A DNA stretch of 64,000 bases, taken from the NCBI GenBank assembly GCA_964368075.1, contig CAYJAD010000001.1, forward strand, positions 115,613 through 179,612. Direction: 5' to 3'. This DNA is from CAYJAD01 sp964368075. Its GTDB lineage: Bacteria > Desulfobacterota > Desulfovibrionia > Desulfovibrionales > Desulfovibrionaceae. Positions 53,258-61,861 of the stretch are shown one piece after another. The translations under genes were made by a program, and so were the position numbers. Below the pieces are notes generated by a model. It searched no databases. It saw only the letters and a program-made list of their open reading frames with translations, and was not told the origin of the DNA. Position 1 is the first letter of the stretch. Each line of letters begins with the position of its first letter.

Positions 53258-54316
53258 TTATACTCCTGCCTTAGCACATACTTCCAACATGCGCTCTAAA
53301 GATTTTTTTGCAGCTGAGACTTGCTCTTGAGGTATGCGCACAGGCTCTGCACTGCCGTCTTGAATGCCGCGCAAAATATGGAGTAACTTTTCTTCATTAA
53401 TTTTTGCCATATCTGAGCAATAAACCGACCGTAAAGGAAGAACTGTGCAATGCTGTGCATATACTTCGCGCAAACGTTCTACCAAATTGCCTTCCGTGCC
53501 CACAATAACAGTAGAACCAGCAGGGCTGTTTTTAACACATTCAATAAGATAGGTGGTAGAACCAGAACCATCAGCGGCGTTGACCACAGCATGATTGCAT
53601 TCCGGATGTACCACAACCTTACAACCTTGATATTCATTACGCATGGAAGCTATGTGCTGAGCAGAAAATTTAGCATGAATAGCACAACAACCGGGCCACA
53701 AAAGCATTTTTGCCTTGCGTGCTTTGTCCATATCTATGTGCTCACCGCCACCACGTACATTGAGCACTAACCAGTCTTCTTCAGTGAGTCCCAATTGCAC
53801 GGCGGTATTTTTTGCTAAATTTTTATCGGGTAAAAAGACCACATGTCCCTCTTCGCCCGCTTCTTTCAAGGCCCACGCCAACATGGTTTTGGCATTGGCA
53901 GAAGTACACACAGCACCGCCATAGCGCCCTACCACGTCCTTTACTGCAAGCGATGTATTTACATAGGCTAAGGGAACAATTTTTCTACCCTCTGCGCTGG
54001 CCACAGCATGAATACGTTGCAAAACCTTTTCCAAAAGAGGTGCAGGCGTCATTTGTGACATCACGCAATTGGCATTTGCATCAGGAATATAAATATTTTG
54101 CCCCTGCCGAGCCAGCAATGCCCCAGACTCAGCCATGAAATACACGCCACAAAAAACAATATGCGGCGCCGTTTCTAAAGCAACCTTTCTGGCAAGCTCT
54201 AAAGAATCGCCTGTAATATCACAATATTTAATAACATCTTCATTTTGATAGTGATGCCCCACTATGCAAACTTTATCACCAAGGGCAGCTTTGAGCGCCT
54301 GAATTTCATTTTTCAT
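53258..54316 (-). CDS. nadA: Quinolinate synthase A
   Basis: NadA condenses iminoaspartate with dihydroxyacetone phosphate to quinolinate using a [4Fe-4S] cluster. The 352-residue product shows VGHHYQNEDVIKYCDITGDSLELAR at the start, and the three cluster cysteines in NANCVMSQM, WPGCCAIHAKF and VYCSDMAKINEEKL, matching Cys113/200/297 of E. coli. VHPECNHAVVNAADGSGSTTYLIE is the conserved substrate segment. GAGGA lies seven bases before the ATG. It is the middle gene of the operon, 44 bases after nadC. Confidence 0.96.
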   Translation of the reverse strand: MKNEIQALKAALGDKVCIVGHHYQNEDVIKYCDITGDSLELARKVALETAPHIVFCGVYFMAESGALLARQGQNIYIPDANANCVMSQMTPAPLLEKVLQRIHAVASAEGRKIVPLAYVNTSLAVKDVVGRYGGAVCTSANAKTMLAWALKEAGEEGHVVFLPDKNLAKNTAVQLGLTEEDWLVLNVRGGGEHIDMDKARKAKMLLWPGCCAIHAKFSAQHIASMRNEYQGCKVVVHPECNHAVVNAADGSGSTTYLIECVKNSPAGSTVIVGTEGNLVERLREVYAQHCTVLPLRSVYCSDMAKINEEKLLHILRGIQDGSAEPVRIPQEQVSAAKKSLERMLEVCAKAGV

Positions 54317-54360
54317 TCTATCCTCAATCTTATATTAACTAAAAAAGTTTATAGCATTAT

Positions 54361-55269
54361 TTATGCATCTACTATACGTAGGCTAAAATCTGCATTCACA
54401 GCAGAATGCGTCAAACGCCCTACAGAAATATAATCCGCAGGCCGTGTAACACCATCACACAAGGCTAAATCGCGTAAATTCTCATAGCTCACGCCACCGC
54501 TAATTTCTGCCTCTATGGATTTAGGAATAAGTGGTAGGCAGGCCTTTAAGGTATTTTCACCTTGCCCACATATGGGCATATTATCCAACATAATACGCTC
54601 CACATGCGTATTCACAGCTTCCTGAACTTCTGCATAGGTGCGGCATTCCACTTCAATAGGTGGACAAGGAGTATAAAAAGCACGTAACTTTTCCACTGCT
54701 TTAGTTATGGAACCACAAGCATCTATATGATTATCTTTAATCATAAGCATTTCTTGCAAATCGCGCCTATGATTATAACCACCACCTACGCGCACGGCGT
54801 ATTTTTCTAACCAGCGTAAGCCGGGCAAAGTTTTTCTGGTATCTAACAATTTCACGCCTGTTCCTTCAAGCATCTGGGCATATTGGGCTGTGATATTGGC
54901 GACACCTGAAAGACGTGCAATATAATTTAAAATGACACGTTCCAACTTTAGAATATCTATGCATGCCCCTTGAAGACGCACTATTTCTGTGCCTGTATCC
55001 ACAAGAGCGCCTTCTTGAACGCTGGCTTGCCAAGTGCAAGCACCGCCGCCCTGCTCTTCATATACAGAAAAGATCAGCGCAATGAGCGGCAAACCGGCCA
55101 CAAGAGTTTTTTCCTTGGCCACAATATGGGCTCCAATGCATTGATTAGGGGGAAAAATACCTCGTGCCGTTAAATCCGGTCCGTCTTCATCTAAAGTTAA
55201 AGCTATGCTTCTTTTAAGATAGGTAAGCGAGGTGGCCGTGAAGTAATCTTGAAAAACGACTTTTGACAT
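54361..55269 (-). CDS. nadC: Nicotinate-nucleotide pyrophosphorylase (quinolinate phosphoribosyltransferase)
   Basis: NadC uses PRPP to convert quinolinate to nicotinate mononucleotide. I take ATG 55269 (MSKVVFQDYFT) as start because GAGGA lies five bases upstream and the length (302 residues) then fits the family; an in-frame ATG at 55377 adds 36 residues of no known domain. Motifs are GIFPPNQCIGAHIVAKEKTLVAGLPL, LNYIARLSGVANITAQYA, LDTRKTLPGLRWLEKYAVRVGGGYNHR, MIKDNHI, VECRTYAEVQEA and ISGGVSYENLRDLA. It heads the nadCAB operon and runs divergently from mgtE. Confidence 0.95.
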   Translation of the reverse strand: MSKVVFQDYFTATSLTYLKRSIALTLDEDGPDLTARGIFPPNQCIGAHIVAKEKTLVAGLPLIALIFSVYEEQGGGACTWQASVQEGALVDTGTEIVRLQGACIDILKLERVILNYIARLSGVANITAQYAQMLEGTGVKLLDTRKTLPGLRWLEKYAVRVGGGYNHRRDLQEMLMIKDNHIDACGSITKAVEKLRAFYTPCPPIEVECRTYAEVQEAVNTHVERIMLDNMPICGQGENTLKACLPLIPKSIEAEISGGVSYENLRDLALCDGVTRPADYISVGRLTHSAVNADFSLRIVDA

Positions 55270-55431
55270 CTTGTCCTCAGTGTGGCTTAATGTTACAAGT
55301 CCCGAGGAGCGGAACAAAGATAATGTTTCTTTCATGTAGATAGATGACTGGCTTTCGTCAAGCAAAAGAGCCAACATGAGCTTTTTTTCACAAACGCAAT
55401 TCTTTATTTCAATTACATTATGGTGATAACC

Positions 55432-56862
55432 ATGTCAAAGAACACAATAAAAGATACATACAGCCCAGAAGAGCAACAAAAGCACGAAACCTCTTCTACA
55501 CAAGACATGGCCCTTCATCCTGATGATTATAAGGCCGGTGACTGGATGCAAGTGCCGGATATCTGCCGCGATGTGCATGATCACGTAGACATGGGGGCCA
55601 CCTTTGCCCACCCTGCAGACATGGCAGACCACATTGAAAACCTCAGCTTAGAAAAGCAAGTATGTGTTTTGCAAAATCTTTCCAAAGAAGATGCCGCAGA
55701 AGCTCTTGCAGAACTAGATGAATATGTAGCTGTAGATGTGCTGGAAAACCTTGACCCAGACACAGCAGCGCAAATTATTGCAGAGATGTCTCCTGATGAT
55801 GCCGCCGACGTGCTGGACGAGCTCGATGTAGAGCATCGCGACGCCCTACTCGATAAATTAGAAAAAGAAGATTCCGAAGAAATTCGTAATTTGCTCAATT
55901 TTGACCCCGACTCTGCCGGCGGGGTTATGAATACCGAAATTATTTTGCTAGAGCAAAGCATCACCGCCGATGCCGCCATCCAACATATCCGCCAAGAAAT
56001 GGAAGATAAAGAAAGCCCCTATTATGCCTATATAGTGGATGCACAAGATATTTTGGTAGGCGTACTTTCTTTACGTGACCTTATGCTTTCACGGCCGGGC
56101 ACTGTACTCAAAGAAACCCTTTCTTCACACAGCGTTATTTCTGTTACCTATGATATGGAAAAAGGCGAAGTGGCCAATTTACTTTCGCACTATAATTTCA
56201 TGGCCATGCCCGTGGTAGATTATGAAGGGCACATTATGGGTGTAGTCACCTATGACGATATTTTAGACATTATTCACGAGGAAGCCAGTGCAGATATGCT
56301 CGGCATGGTGGGCGCAGACCCAGAAGAAACCATTGATACACCATGGACAGAATCCGTACGCAAACGCTTGCCATGGTTGCTCATAAATCTCTTTAATTCC
56401 GCCATCTCGGCTTCTGTGGTATATATGTTTGAAGGCTCCATTGCTTCCATGGCATTATTAGCAGTGCTTATGCCCATGGTGGCCAACCAAGCCGGCAATA
56501 CAGGACAGCAGGCACTGGCAGTCATTATTCGCCAACTGGCCACAGAACGCTTTGATGCCAAACGGTCTTGGCTGGCTGTGCTGCGTGAAGGAAAAATAGG
56601 ATTCACCACTGGTAGCATCATGGCTATATTTGCCTTTCTTGTAGTGTGGGCTTTTTCCGGAAATGCTGCACTGGGACTCGTCATGGGCGGTGCCCTACTC
56701 TTTGATATGATTTTAGGCGCTATGGCAGGAGGATCTATTCCACTTATACTTCGTGCCCTTGGAAGAGATCCGGCTCAAGCCTCGAGCATTTTTCTCACCA
56801 CCATTACCGACGGAGCAGGCTTTTTTATCTTCTTAGGACTGGCTACGCTATTTATTATATAA
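55432..56862 (+). CDS. mgtE: Magnesium transporter MgtE
   Basis: The 476-residue channel imports Mg2+ and closes when its cytoplasmic domain binds Mg2+. It has the MgtE N domain with Asp/Leu repeats (about 60-175, DPDTAAQIIAEMSPDDAADVLDEL), a CBS pair (about 180-300, EDKESPYYAYIVDAQDILVGVLSLRDLML; FMAMPVVDYEGHIMGVVTYDDIL), and five C-terminal membrane helices (from about 320) with the selectivity segment PMVANQAGNTGQQALAVIIRQLA and the closing TITDGAGFFIFLGLAT. I start at ATG 55432; a start four codons earlier is possible. No magnesium riboswitch is apparent in the 160 bases between nadC and this gene. A Gly/His-containing N-terminal tail of about 55 residues precedes the domain. Confidence 0.94.
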   Translation: MSKNTIKDTYSPEEQQKHETSSTQDMALHPDDYKAGDWMQVPDICRDVHDHVDMGATFAHPADMADHIENLSLEKQVCVLQNLSKEDAAEALAELDEYVAVDVLENLDPDTAAQIIAEMSPDDAADVLDELDVEHRDALLDKLEKEDSEEIRNLLNFDPDSAGGVMNTEIILLEQSITADAAIQHIRQEMEDKESPYYAYIVDAQDILVGVLSLRDLMLSRPGTVLKETLSSHSVISVTYDMEKGEVANLLSHYNFMAMPVVDYEGHIMGVVTYDDILDIIHEEASADMLGMVGADPEETIDTPWTESVRKRLPWLLINLFNSAISASVVYMFEGSIASMALLAVLMPMVANQAGNTGQQALAVIIRQLATERFDAKRSWLAVLREGKIGFTTGSIMAIFAFLVVWAFSGNAALGLVMGGALLFDMILGAMAGGSIPLILRALGRDPAQASSIFLTTITDGAGFFIFLGLATLFII

Positions 56863-57058
56863 ACCCCATATGCTTTTAGCATTATATCATGCCATTACAG
56901 ACTAAGCTTGTGCCCTATTTTTGCTGTAAAACCTCTGCACAATTCATTGCACGGAAGGCAATGACATACATGCCGAAAAACACTTGCTTTTTAAGATGAA
57001 TAAAGTCAATATCATCCCAGCGAAATTGGTCGCTGAAATTTAAAATTGGAGATTATAA

Positions 57059-57367
57059 ATGAAAAAGATTTTTTACACCATGTTGTTGGCTGTTACTTTT
57101 GCCTTCACATCTTTTGTGCCTGCTCAAGCTAACACTTTAGACCTAAAAACTTTAACCTGTGCTGATTTAGACGGCCAAAAAGAAGAAACCGTTGAAGACG
57201 TACTGATTTGGCTTGCCGGTGGTATTTCTGCAAGCATGGACAGCACTGTTTTTGACTATACTGCAATTGGTCAATTTGCTGAAGGTTTAGCAGGCGTTTG
57301 CGCGAAAAATAATAAAGCTAAAATTACTGACGCTATTATCGAATACATGAAAGGCGCAGCAAAATAA
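57059..57367 (+). CDS. HdeA-like periplasmic protein
   Basis: The 102-residue protein has a signal peptide (FYTMLLAVTFAFTSFVPAQA) and a 78-residue mature part with exactly two cysteines, in LTCADLDG and AGVCAKNN. Spacing, length and the pattern T-C-x-D-L, a hydrophobic middle and C-x5-K resemble HdeA/HdeB, acid-stress chaperones held by one disulfide. The similarity is by eye and moderate. It stands alone after mgtE, with a strong terminator behind it, so it is expressed as a single-gene unit. It may protect periplasmic proteins; in a sulfate-reducer-like organism the stress could be other than acid. Confidence 0.6.
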   Translation: MKKIFYTMLLAVTFAFTSFVPAQANTLDLKTLTCADLDGQKEETVEDVLIWLAGGISASMDSTVFDYTAIGQFAEGLAGVCAKNNKAKITDAIIEYMKGAAK

Positions 57368-57376
57368 ATATTGTGT

Positions 57377-57422
57377 AAACAGTCGCCAGTTTGCTTATGA
57401 GCAGGTGGCGACTGTTTTTTTA
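57377..57422 (+). terminator. Terminator after the HdeA-like gene
   Basis: A perfect 11-bp stem (AACAGTCGCCA with TGGCGACTGTT) with a 17-base loop is followed by seven T. Confidence 0.92.
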
Positions 57423-57856
57423 TTAACAATCATTCATTCTTATCACATAAACAAACGATTTTGCACATAAATCTATTTAGTGCACATGCTCGTTAATTGC
57501 CTTACAAAACCCAAAAAAATCTTCTTCAATAAACTGCTAAAAAAACCAACTTACTTCGCTAAACTTGTTTTTGCTCCAGTCACTTATGTCTTAACACTTC
57601 CCCCTTCTTGCATCTTACACTTTTTAAGCAGCTTGTAGAATTTAGTTTTTTAAAAACATACAAGCATAAGGCCTTTGCGCAATCCATATATATAAAAAAC
57701 AATTACACAAAAGTCTCAGTTCGACATCATAAAAATGCCGTAAAGTGCATTTATTCTCTTATTTTCTTTCATTTTTACATTTTTACTAAAAAAATTTCCT
57801 TATTTTAAATTAGTAGTACGTTTTTCAATATCGACAACTTATTACTTCTATCATAG
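57423..57856. other. AT-rich intergenic region
   Basis: A 66-codon open frame at 57608-57808 has no ribosome-binding site and no recognisable motif; I do not call it a gene. Nothing else is seen before the hairpin at 57859. Confidence 0.4.
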
Positions 57857-57858
57857 CA

Positions 57859-57912
57859 AGGCCTCCTGCTGCTCGACCTGGGCTGTTCACAACTGGGAGG
57901 CTTTATTTTATT
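57859..57912 (+). terminator. Hairpin with terminator-like T-rich tail
   Basis: GCCTCC at 57861-57866 pairs with GGAGGC at 57896-57901; the 29-base loop can form a smaller stem. TTTATTTTATTT follows. No gene ends nearby, so it could end an unannotated small RNA or be part of a repeat. Confidence 0.4.
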
Positions 57913-57936
57913 TCCCAAAAAATCAAATTCTACTAG

Positions 57937-58095
57937 AAGCTATCTCATAATTACGCGAAAGCGTATTTTGAGGAGCTTCTAGGCGTCAAACAGCCGTTTG
58001 ACGCGGTGGCGTAGCCACCGGAACAAGCCAAAAACCGCGTTTTTTGGCGCAGTGATACAACATAGTTCAGCGCATGCTGAATTATGAGATGCGTT
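57937..58095. mobile_element. MITE-like element with CTAG target duplication
   Basis: The 159-base element is flanked on both sides by CTAG (57933-57936 and 58096-58099), a typical IS5-subgroup target duplication. Its ends are inverted repeats: AAGCTATCTCATAATT on the left and the complement of AACGCATCTCATAATT on the right (13 of 16 match). Inside are four short perfect hairpins in a row: GCGTCAAAC/GTTTGACGC, GGTGGC/GCCACC, GCCAAAAA/TTTTTGGC and TTCAGC/GCTGAA. It codes for no protein. It would be mobilised by a transposase in trans. Only one copy is in the window. Confidence 0.65.
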
Positions 58096-58378
58096 CTAGT
58101 CACCCTGCAAAACTGAGGGTTTAACCAGAGCAATTTTATCTGCGTCGCTTTTTTTTGTAAAAGACAACAGAAATTGAAGTTGACAATGATTTTTAATTTC
58201 TATATATATTTCTACATGTGACTAATATCACTTTTTAAATAAAACCAAGAAAATACAAGAAGTTAAATTACACGCCTTAAATAGAGTAACACTTTTACTC
58301 TTTTTTTTCGAGTTACTTAATAGCTATATTACAATATTCTAAATAGTTACAAAAACCATTCAGTTAAAAGGAGTATAT

Positions 58379-58978
58379 ATGAAAAACATGGCTAAGGTTT
58401 TTTTATTATTAATTTTTTGCATTGGAGGACTTGTGGGTTGCATGGAAAAGAACAAAGAAGAAGTGTCTAAATTAGCGATGATTGATGTAAATATCATCAT
58501 CAGTGGTGGAAATCATGCGCAAGATGCTGCTAAATACATCAAGGAAGCTCAAGAAATTTATCAATACAATCTTAATGTTATTGAAAAAAAACTTAGTGAA
58601 TACAAAAACAAAGAGCAAGCGCGCGCTTACCTTATTGAAGCCGCACGCCAATTACAAACACAACTCAATAATTCTAAACTGTTAACCACACAATCTCTCC
58701 TTAATGCCTTAAATACTGTTTTAGATGGACAAAAAAAAGAATATGACCTCATAGTTAAAAAAGATGGCCTCATCTATGTAAACGAGGGACAAAACTTCAA
58801 AGCTATGCCGGAAGACATTACAACAAAAGCTCAAGCTCTCTACAGCAAAACTGCCGTCACCTTCCCTCCCTTACCTAAGGTAGTGGAAACTCCTAACTTA
58901 CCTGATGACCTTGGTGAAGGCGTTCCCTTTCCTCCTGTGACACCTGAAAACAAAACTGATTCCACAAAAAAAGAATAA
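58379..58978 (+). CDS. Skp/OmpH-like lipoprotein
   Basis: The 199-residue protein has a lipobox GLVGC (Cys21), so it is membrane-anchored in the periplasm, unlike soluble Skp. The mature part has a Skp-like start (KLAMIDVNIIISGG), a helical coiled-coil (about 48-120, AAKYIKEAQEIYQYNLNVIEKKL), and a Skp-like end (KKEYDLIVKKDGLIYVNEGQNF, MPEDITTKAQALY). A Pro-rich tail (about 160-199) follows. AAAAGGAG precedes the ATG. It lies 57 bases before the autotransporter-type gene, which suggests a chaperone for that surface protein; this is inferred. Confidence 0.65.
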   Translation: MKNMAKVFLLLIFCIGGLVGCMEKNKEEVSKLAMIDVNIIISGGNHAQDAAKYIKEAQEIYQYNLNVIEKKLSEYKNKEQARAYLIEAARQLQTQLNNSKLLTTQSLLNALNTVLDGQKKEYDLIVKKDGLIYVNEGQNFKAMPEDITTKAQALYSKTAVTFPPLPKVVETPNLPDDLGEGVPFPPVTPENKTDSTKKE

Positions 58979-59035
58979 ATCTATGAGCCGCCCCATGACG
59001 GGGAGAATATATAATATCATAAAACAGGAGATGTT

Positions 59036-60354
59036 ATGACTTTAAGTAAAAATGCTATCGGCAACTTGCTCAACCGCTATAAAGCGGTCTTAAGTAAATG
59101 CCGCATACTCAACACATTTGGAACTCTTGCCATTACCGGTATGTTGGTTATGGGAGGAGCAGGCATAGCCGGTGCAGCTGCTCAAAATTGGTCAGACGGA
59201 AAAGAGCACACTGTGTCTAGCTTTGTAGATGAAAGTGGGGTGCGTACTTCGCACTACGTTGACTAGGATATACAGGCAGCGATGTGGTTCTTTCTCAAGA
59301 AGAGTATACTACTTTCTTAACAGAACTCACGACAGATTTATTTGGAGCAGGTTCTCAAATCGGTTCACTCACAGTACAAGGTATTACACAAGAAGCTTTC
59401 TTAGCCTTAGATGATATTGTTTCAGCCGAAGATAGTAGCCCAAATCAAACCGTGGGCGCCGGCACCTATACATTTACCTCAGCTCCAACGACATTTCTTG
59501 GTATTGTAACTGCAAATGGCAAGAAAGATTCCATAATAGATGCAGTTGGTGGCACCCTTAACCTTAAAGGTGGCAATACCGCCTTAAGCGTAGGTAATAT
59601 CACTATCAACAATGGTACTGTAAACCTTGGCTATGACGGCACAAATGCCACTACTGGTGGCACCCTAGAAGGAAGCCTTATTGCCACAGGTGCCAGTTCT
59701 TTTGCAAACACCTATGGAAATGTCATTATTCAAAATAACTTACAGCTTTCCAACGACGCCGCATTTACAGCAAATGGCACCACAACAATACAGGGTGACA
59801 TTATAATAACCGATGGTGGCACAAGTCTTAAGCCAGCTTTTACCTTGGCTAATGCAGATGTAACTGCCAAATCCTTCAGCCTTAATGATGGTGGTGTTGC
59901 TAAATTTGTTGAAGGTTCTTTGACTGTTGAAGAATTTAATGTGACAAATACCGGCGCATATACTGGTATTCAAGTGGGACAACAAAGCACCGATCTTGCA
60001 GTAAATCTTCCAACAAGTGCTGCACTTAAGGTTACCGGAGACCAAGGAATCACAGTTCACGGGGCTGTCTCCTTTTTTGCTTATGTAGGCTCTATTGAGG
60101 CTACTAAAATGAGCATTTCTGATCAACCTTCAGGTACCTCTCAGCTTATAATTGGCTTTGCCAGCAATAAAGGCACTGAAGAACCTGTGGTCACACTTAC
60201 CGGTGCAGATGGTTTAACTCTAGGTGCAGGTGCAGATTTAAATATGCAACGCGGCACATTAAATACACAAGCTTTAAACTACTCTAGCACAAGTGAAATA
60301 CAAGTGGGCATGAATGCATCATCAACGGCTCTATCTTTTTTAAACTTTACATGA
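59036..60354 (+). pseudogene. Frameshifted autotransporter-type adhesin (passenger only)
   Basis: The first frame (59036-59266, 76 codons) gives a long, ESPR-like signal peptide (LLNRYKAVLSKCRILNTFGTLAITGMLVMGGAGIAGAAA) and the start of a passenger, then stops at TAG 59264. The reading continues in another frame from about 59263 to 60354 (GYTGSDVVLSQEEYTTFLTEL...), so one indel near 59263 breaks the gene. The second part is a repeat-rich beta-helix passenger (VGNITINNGTVNLGYDG, LTGADGLTLGAGADLNMQRGTLNTQ). The C-terminal autotransporter beta-barrel is missing; the frame ends at TGA inside the next remnant. An intact protein would be exported by the Sec system and displayed on the outer membrane. 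Confidence 0.65.
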
Positions 60355-60852
60355 AAGATCTATTAGACCGTAAAACCCTTCTTAAGCGTCGTTTGGTTTC
60401 AGTAATTTTAGGAGATATTATGCGTAAGGCCATTCGTGAAAAGTATGGTGCGTCCTATTCGCCTCGCGTTCTCTATTGGGTAGATGAAAACAGTGGTTAT
60501 GGCATGTACCGAATTTCCATTGCCACCCAACATGAAAACTTTGCACAAATGCGTAAGGAAATACCTTCATTGATAGAAAAATTCGCTCAAGAAGGCATAG
60601 ATGCCCAAACCTTGGCTCGCATGAAAAAACCTTCCATAAGCGCATGGCAGCAAAACTCTAAGCAAAATAAAGGCTATACATCTCTTTTGTCACTTATGTC
60701 TCGTAAAGATCGTCCATACTTACAATGGCATGGAGACTTTGTAGAAATGATGCAATCCATCACATTAGAAGAAATCAATGCTGAAATAAAGCAAGCTTTT
60801 ATTAAAGAAAACAGAGCCATACTTACAGGCATAACAGTACAGAAAAAAATAG
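60351..60852 (+). pseudogene. 3' remnant of an M16 (insulinase-like) peptidase
   Basis: From about 60384 the reading gives the C-terminal subdomain of an M16 peptidase: RRLVSVILGDIMRKAIREKYGASYSP (the R-x-x-G-A-x-Y-S-P signature), NSGYGMYRISIATQHENFAQM, EKFAQEGIDAQTLARMKK, and ENRAILTGITV. The zinc motif HxxEH and all earlier domains are missing, so it is inactive. The open frame runs on to 61046, overlapping the ABC ATPase gene; with one A fewer in the A7 run at 60843-60849 it would stop at TAG after ITVQKK, so that indel is probable. It overlaps the passenger frame by four bases (ATGA). Confidence 0.65.
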
Positions 60853-60964
60853 TATCTTTATGCATAAGGTGGGTGACTTACACCATTATTGTACGAAGAT
60901 TTGTGACAAAAACACATCTTCGTACAAGCATTTCCTATAACAACATTGCGGACAAGGAGTTTTT

Positions 60965-61852
60965 GTGGAAATTATCATCTCCTGTAAAAACATTCATCAC
61001 ATCTATTCACATAAGGAAGTTCTTTCGGGTTTATCCTTTGATGTAGCACGTGGAGGGGTTTTTGGCCTTTTAGGTAAAAATGGTGCGGGCAAAAGTACCA
61101 CCATTAATTTACTCATGGGTTTTTTGCGCCCAACATCAGGGGTATGTACGGTTTTTGGCCAACAAAGTCATACCATGAAACCCACTTTACGCACACGTAT
61201 CGGCCTTTTACATGAAAATTTCATCCAATACGACTTTATGAGTATTATTGAATTAGAACGTTATTATGCAGCCTTTTATCCTTTATGGGATAAGAATATT
61301 TTTTATGATTTAATCAATAAACTTTCTGTACCGCATACAAGACGTATTTCACGTATGTCTTGCGGGCAACGCTCTCAGGTAGTTCTTGGGCTTATTATGG
61401 CTCAAAAGCCTGAACTTATGATTTTAGACGATTATAGTATGGGGCTAGATGTGGGTTACAGAAGGCTGTTTATTGATTTTTTACGAGAGTATGTAGCAAC
61501 ATATAAAACCACGGTTCTTTTAACATCACATGTAGTACAAGAGCTTGATGGTATTATAGATAATATGATTGTGCTTAGCAAAGGCAAGGTGCTTATTTCC
61601 AGCACCAAGCAAGCCTTTATGAACAGCTTTTTTTGCTACACGGTGGAACGAAGCCCACAAACAGAAGCTTTGACAACAGGCACATCCATACATGGCATAG
61701 AGCATTATGGACAAAAAAGCACTCTATATAGCTTTTTGCCGCAAAATAACATGCAAGAATTTCTGCAAAGTACTTCTGTACCCTGCACACAATTGCAACA
61801 CATACCCATGAGCTTTGAAGATGCTTTTGTGGGTTTAACCGGAAAATACTAA
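60965..61852 (+). CDS. ABC transporter ATPase, YtrB/CcmA-like, with altered catalytic motifs
   Basis: The 295-residue ATPase starts at GTG 60965, five bases after AAGGAG. Walker A is LLGKNGAGKSTT (residues about 36-47), the signature is MSCGQRS in place of LSGGQ, and Walker B is MILDDYSMGLD, where the catalytic Glu is replaced by Asp. The H-loop is present (TSHVVQEL). The last 80 residues are a separate C-terminal domain. It pairs with the permease gene 9 bases downstream. The substrate is unknown; the group includes antibiotic-peptide and lipid exporters. The start lies downstream of the M16 remnant, so it is not in an intact operon with it. Confidence 0.85.
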   Translation: MEIIISCKNIHHIYSHKEVLSGLSFDVARGGVFGLLGKNGAGKSTTINLLMGFLRPTSGVCTVFGQQSHTMKPTLRTRIGLLHENFIQYDFMSIIELERYYAAFYPLWDKNIFYDLINKLSVPHTRRISRMSCGQRSQVVLGLIMAQKPELMILDDYSMGLDVGYRRLFIDFLREYVATYKTTVLLTSHVVQELDGIIDNMIVLSKGKVLISSTKQAFMNSFFCYTVERSPQTEALTTGTSIHGIEHYGQKSTLYSFLPQNNMQEFLQSTSVPCTQLQHIPMSFEDAFVGLTGKY

Positions 61853-61861
61853 GGTTGTATT

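Noticed and set aside
55270..55431. Magnesium (M-box) riboswitch before mgtE
   Set aside because: The region is too short and shows no M-box core; only ordinary hairpins.
57608..57808. Plus-strand 66-codon open frame
   Set aside because: No ribosome-binding site, AT-driven composition, no motif; kept as non-coding.
57951..58133. Minus-strand 60-codon open frame
   Set aside because: It lies across the MITE-like element and reads through its hairpins; such frames are a common false gene call in repeats.
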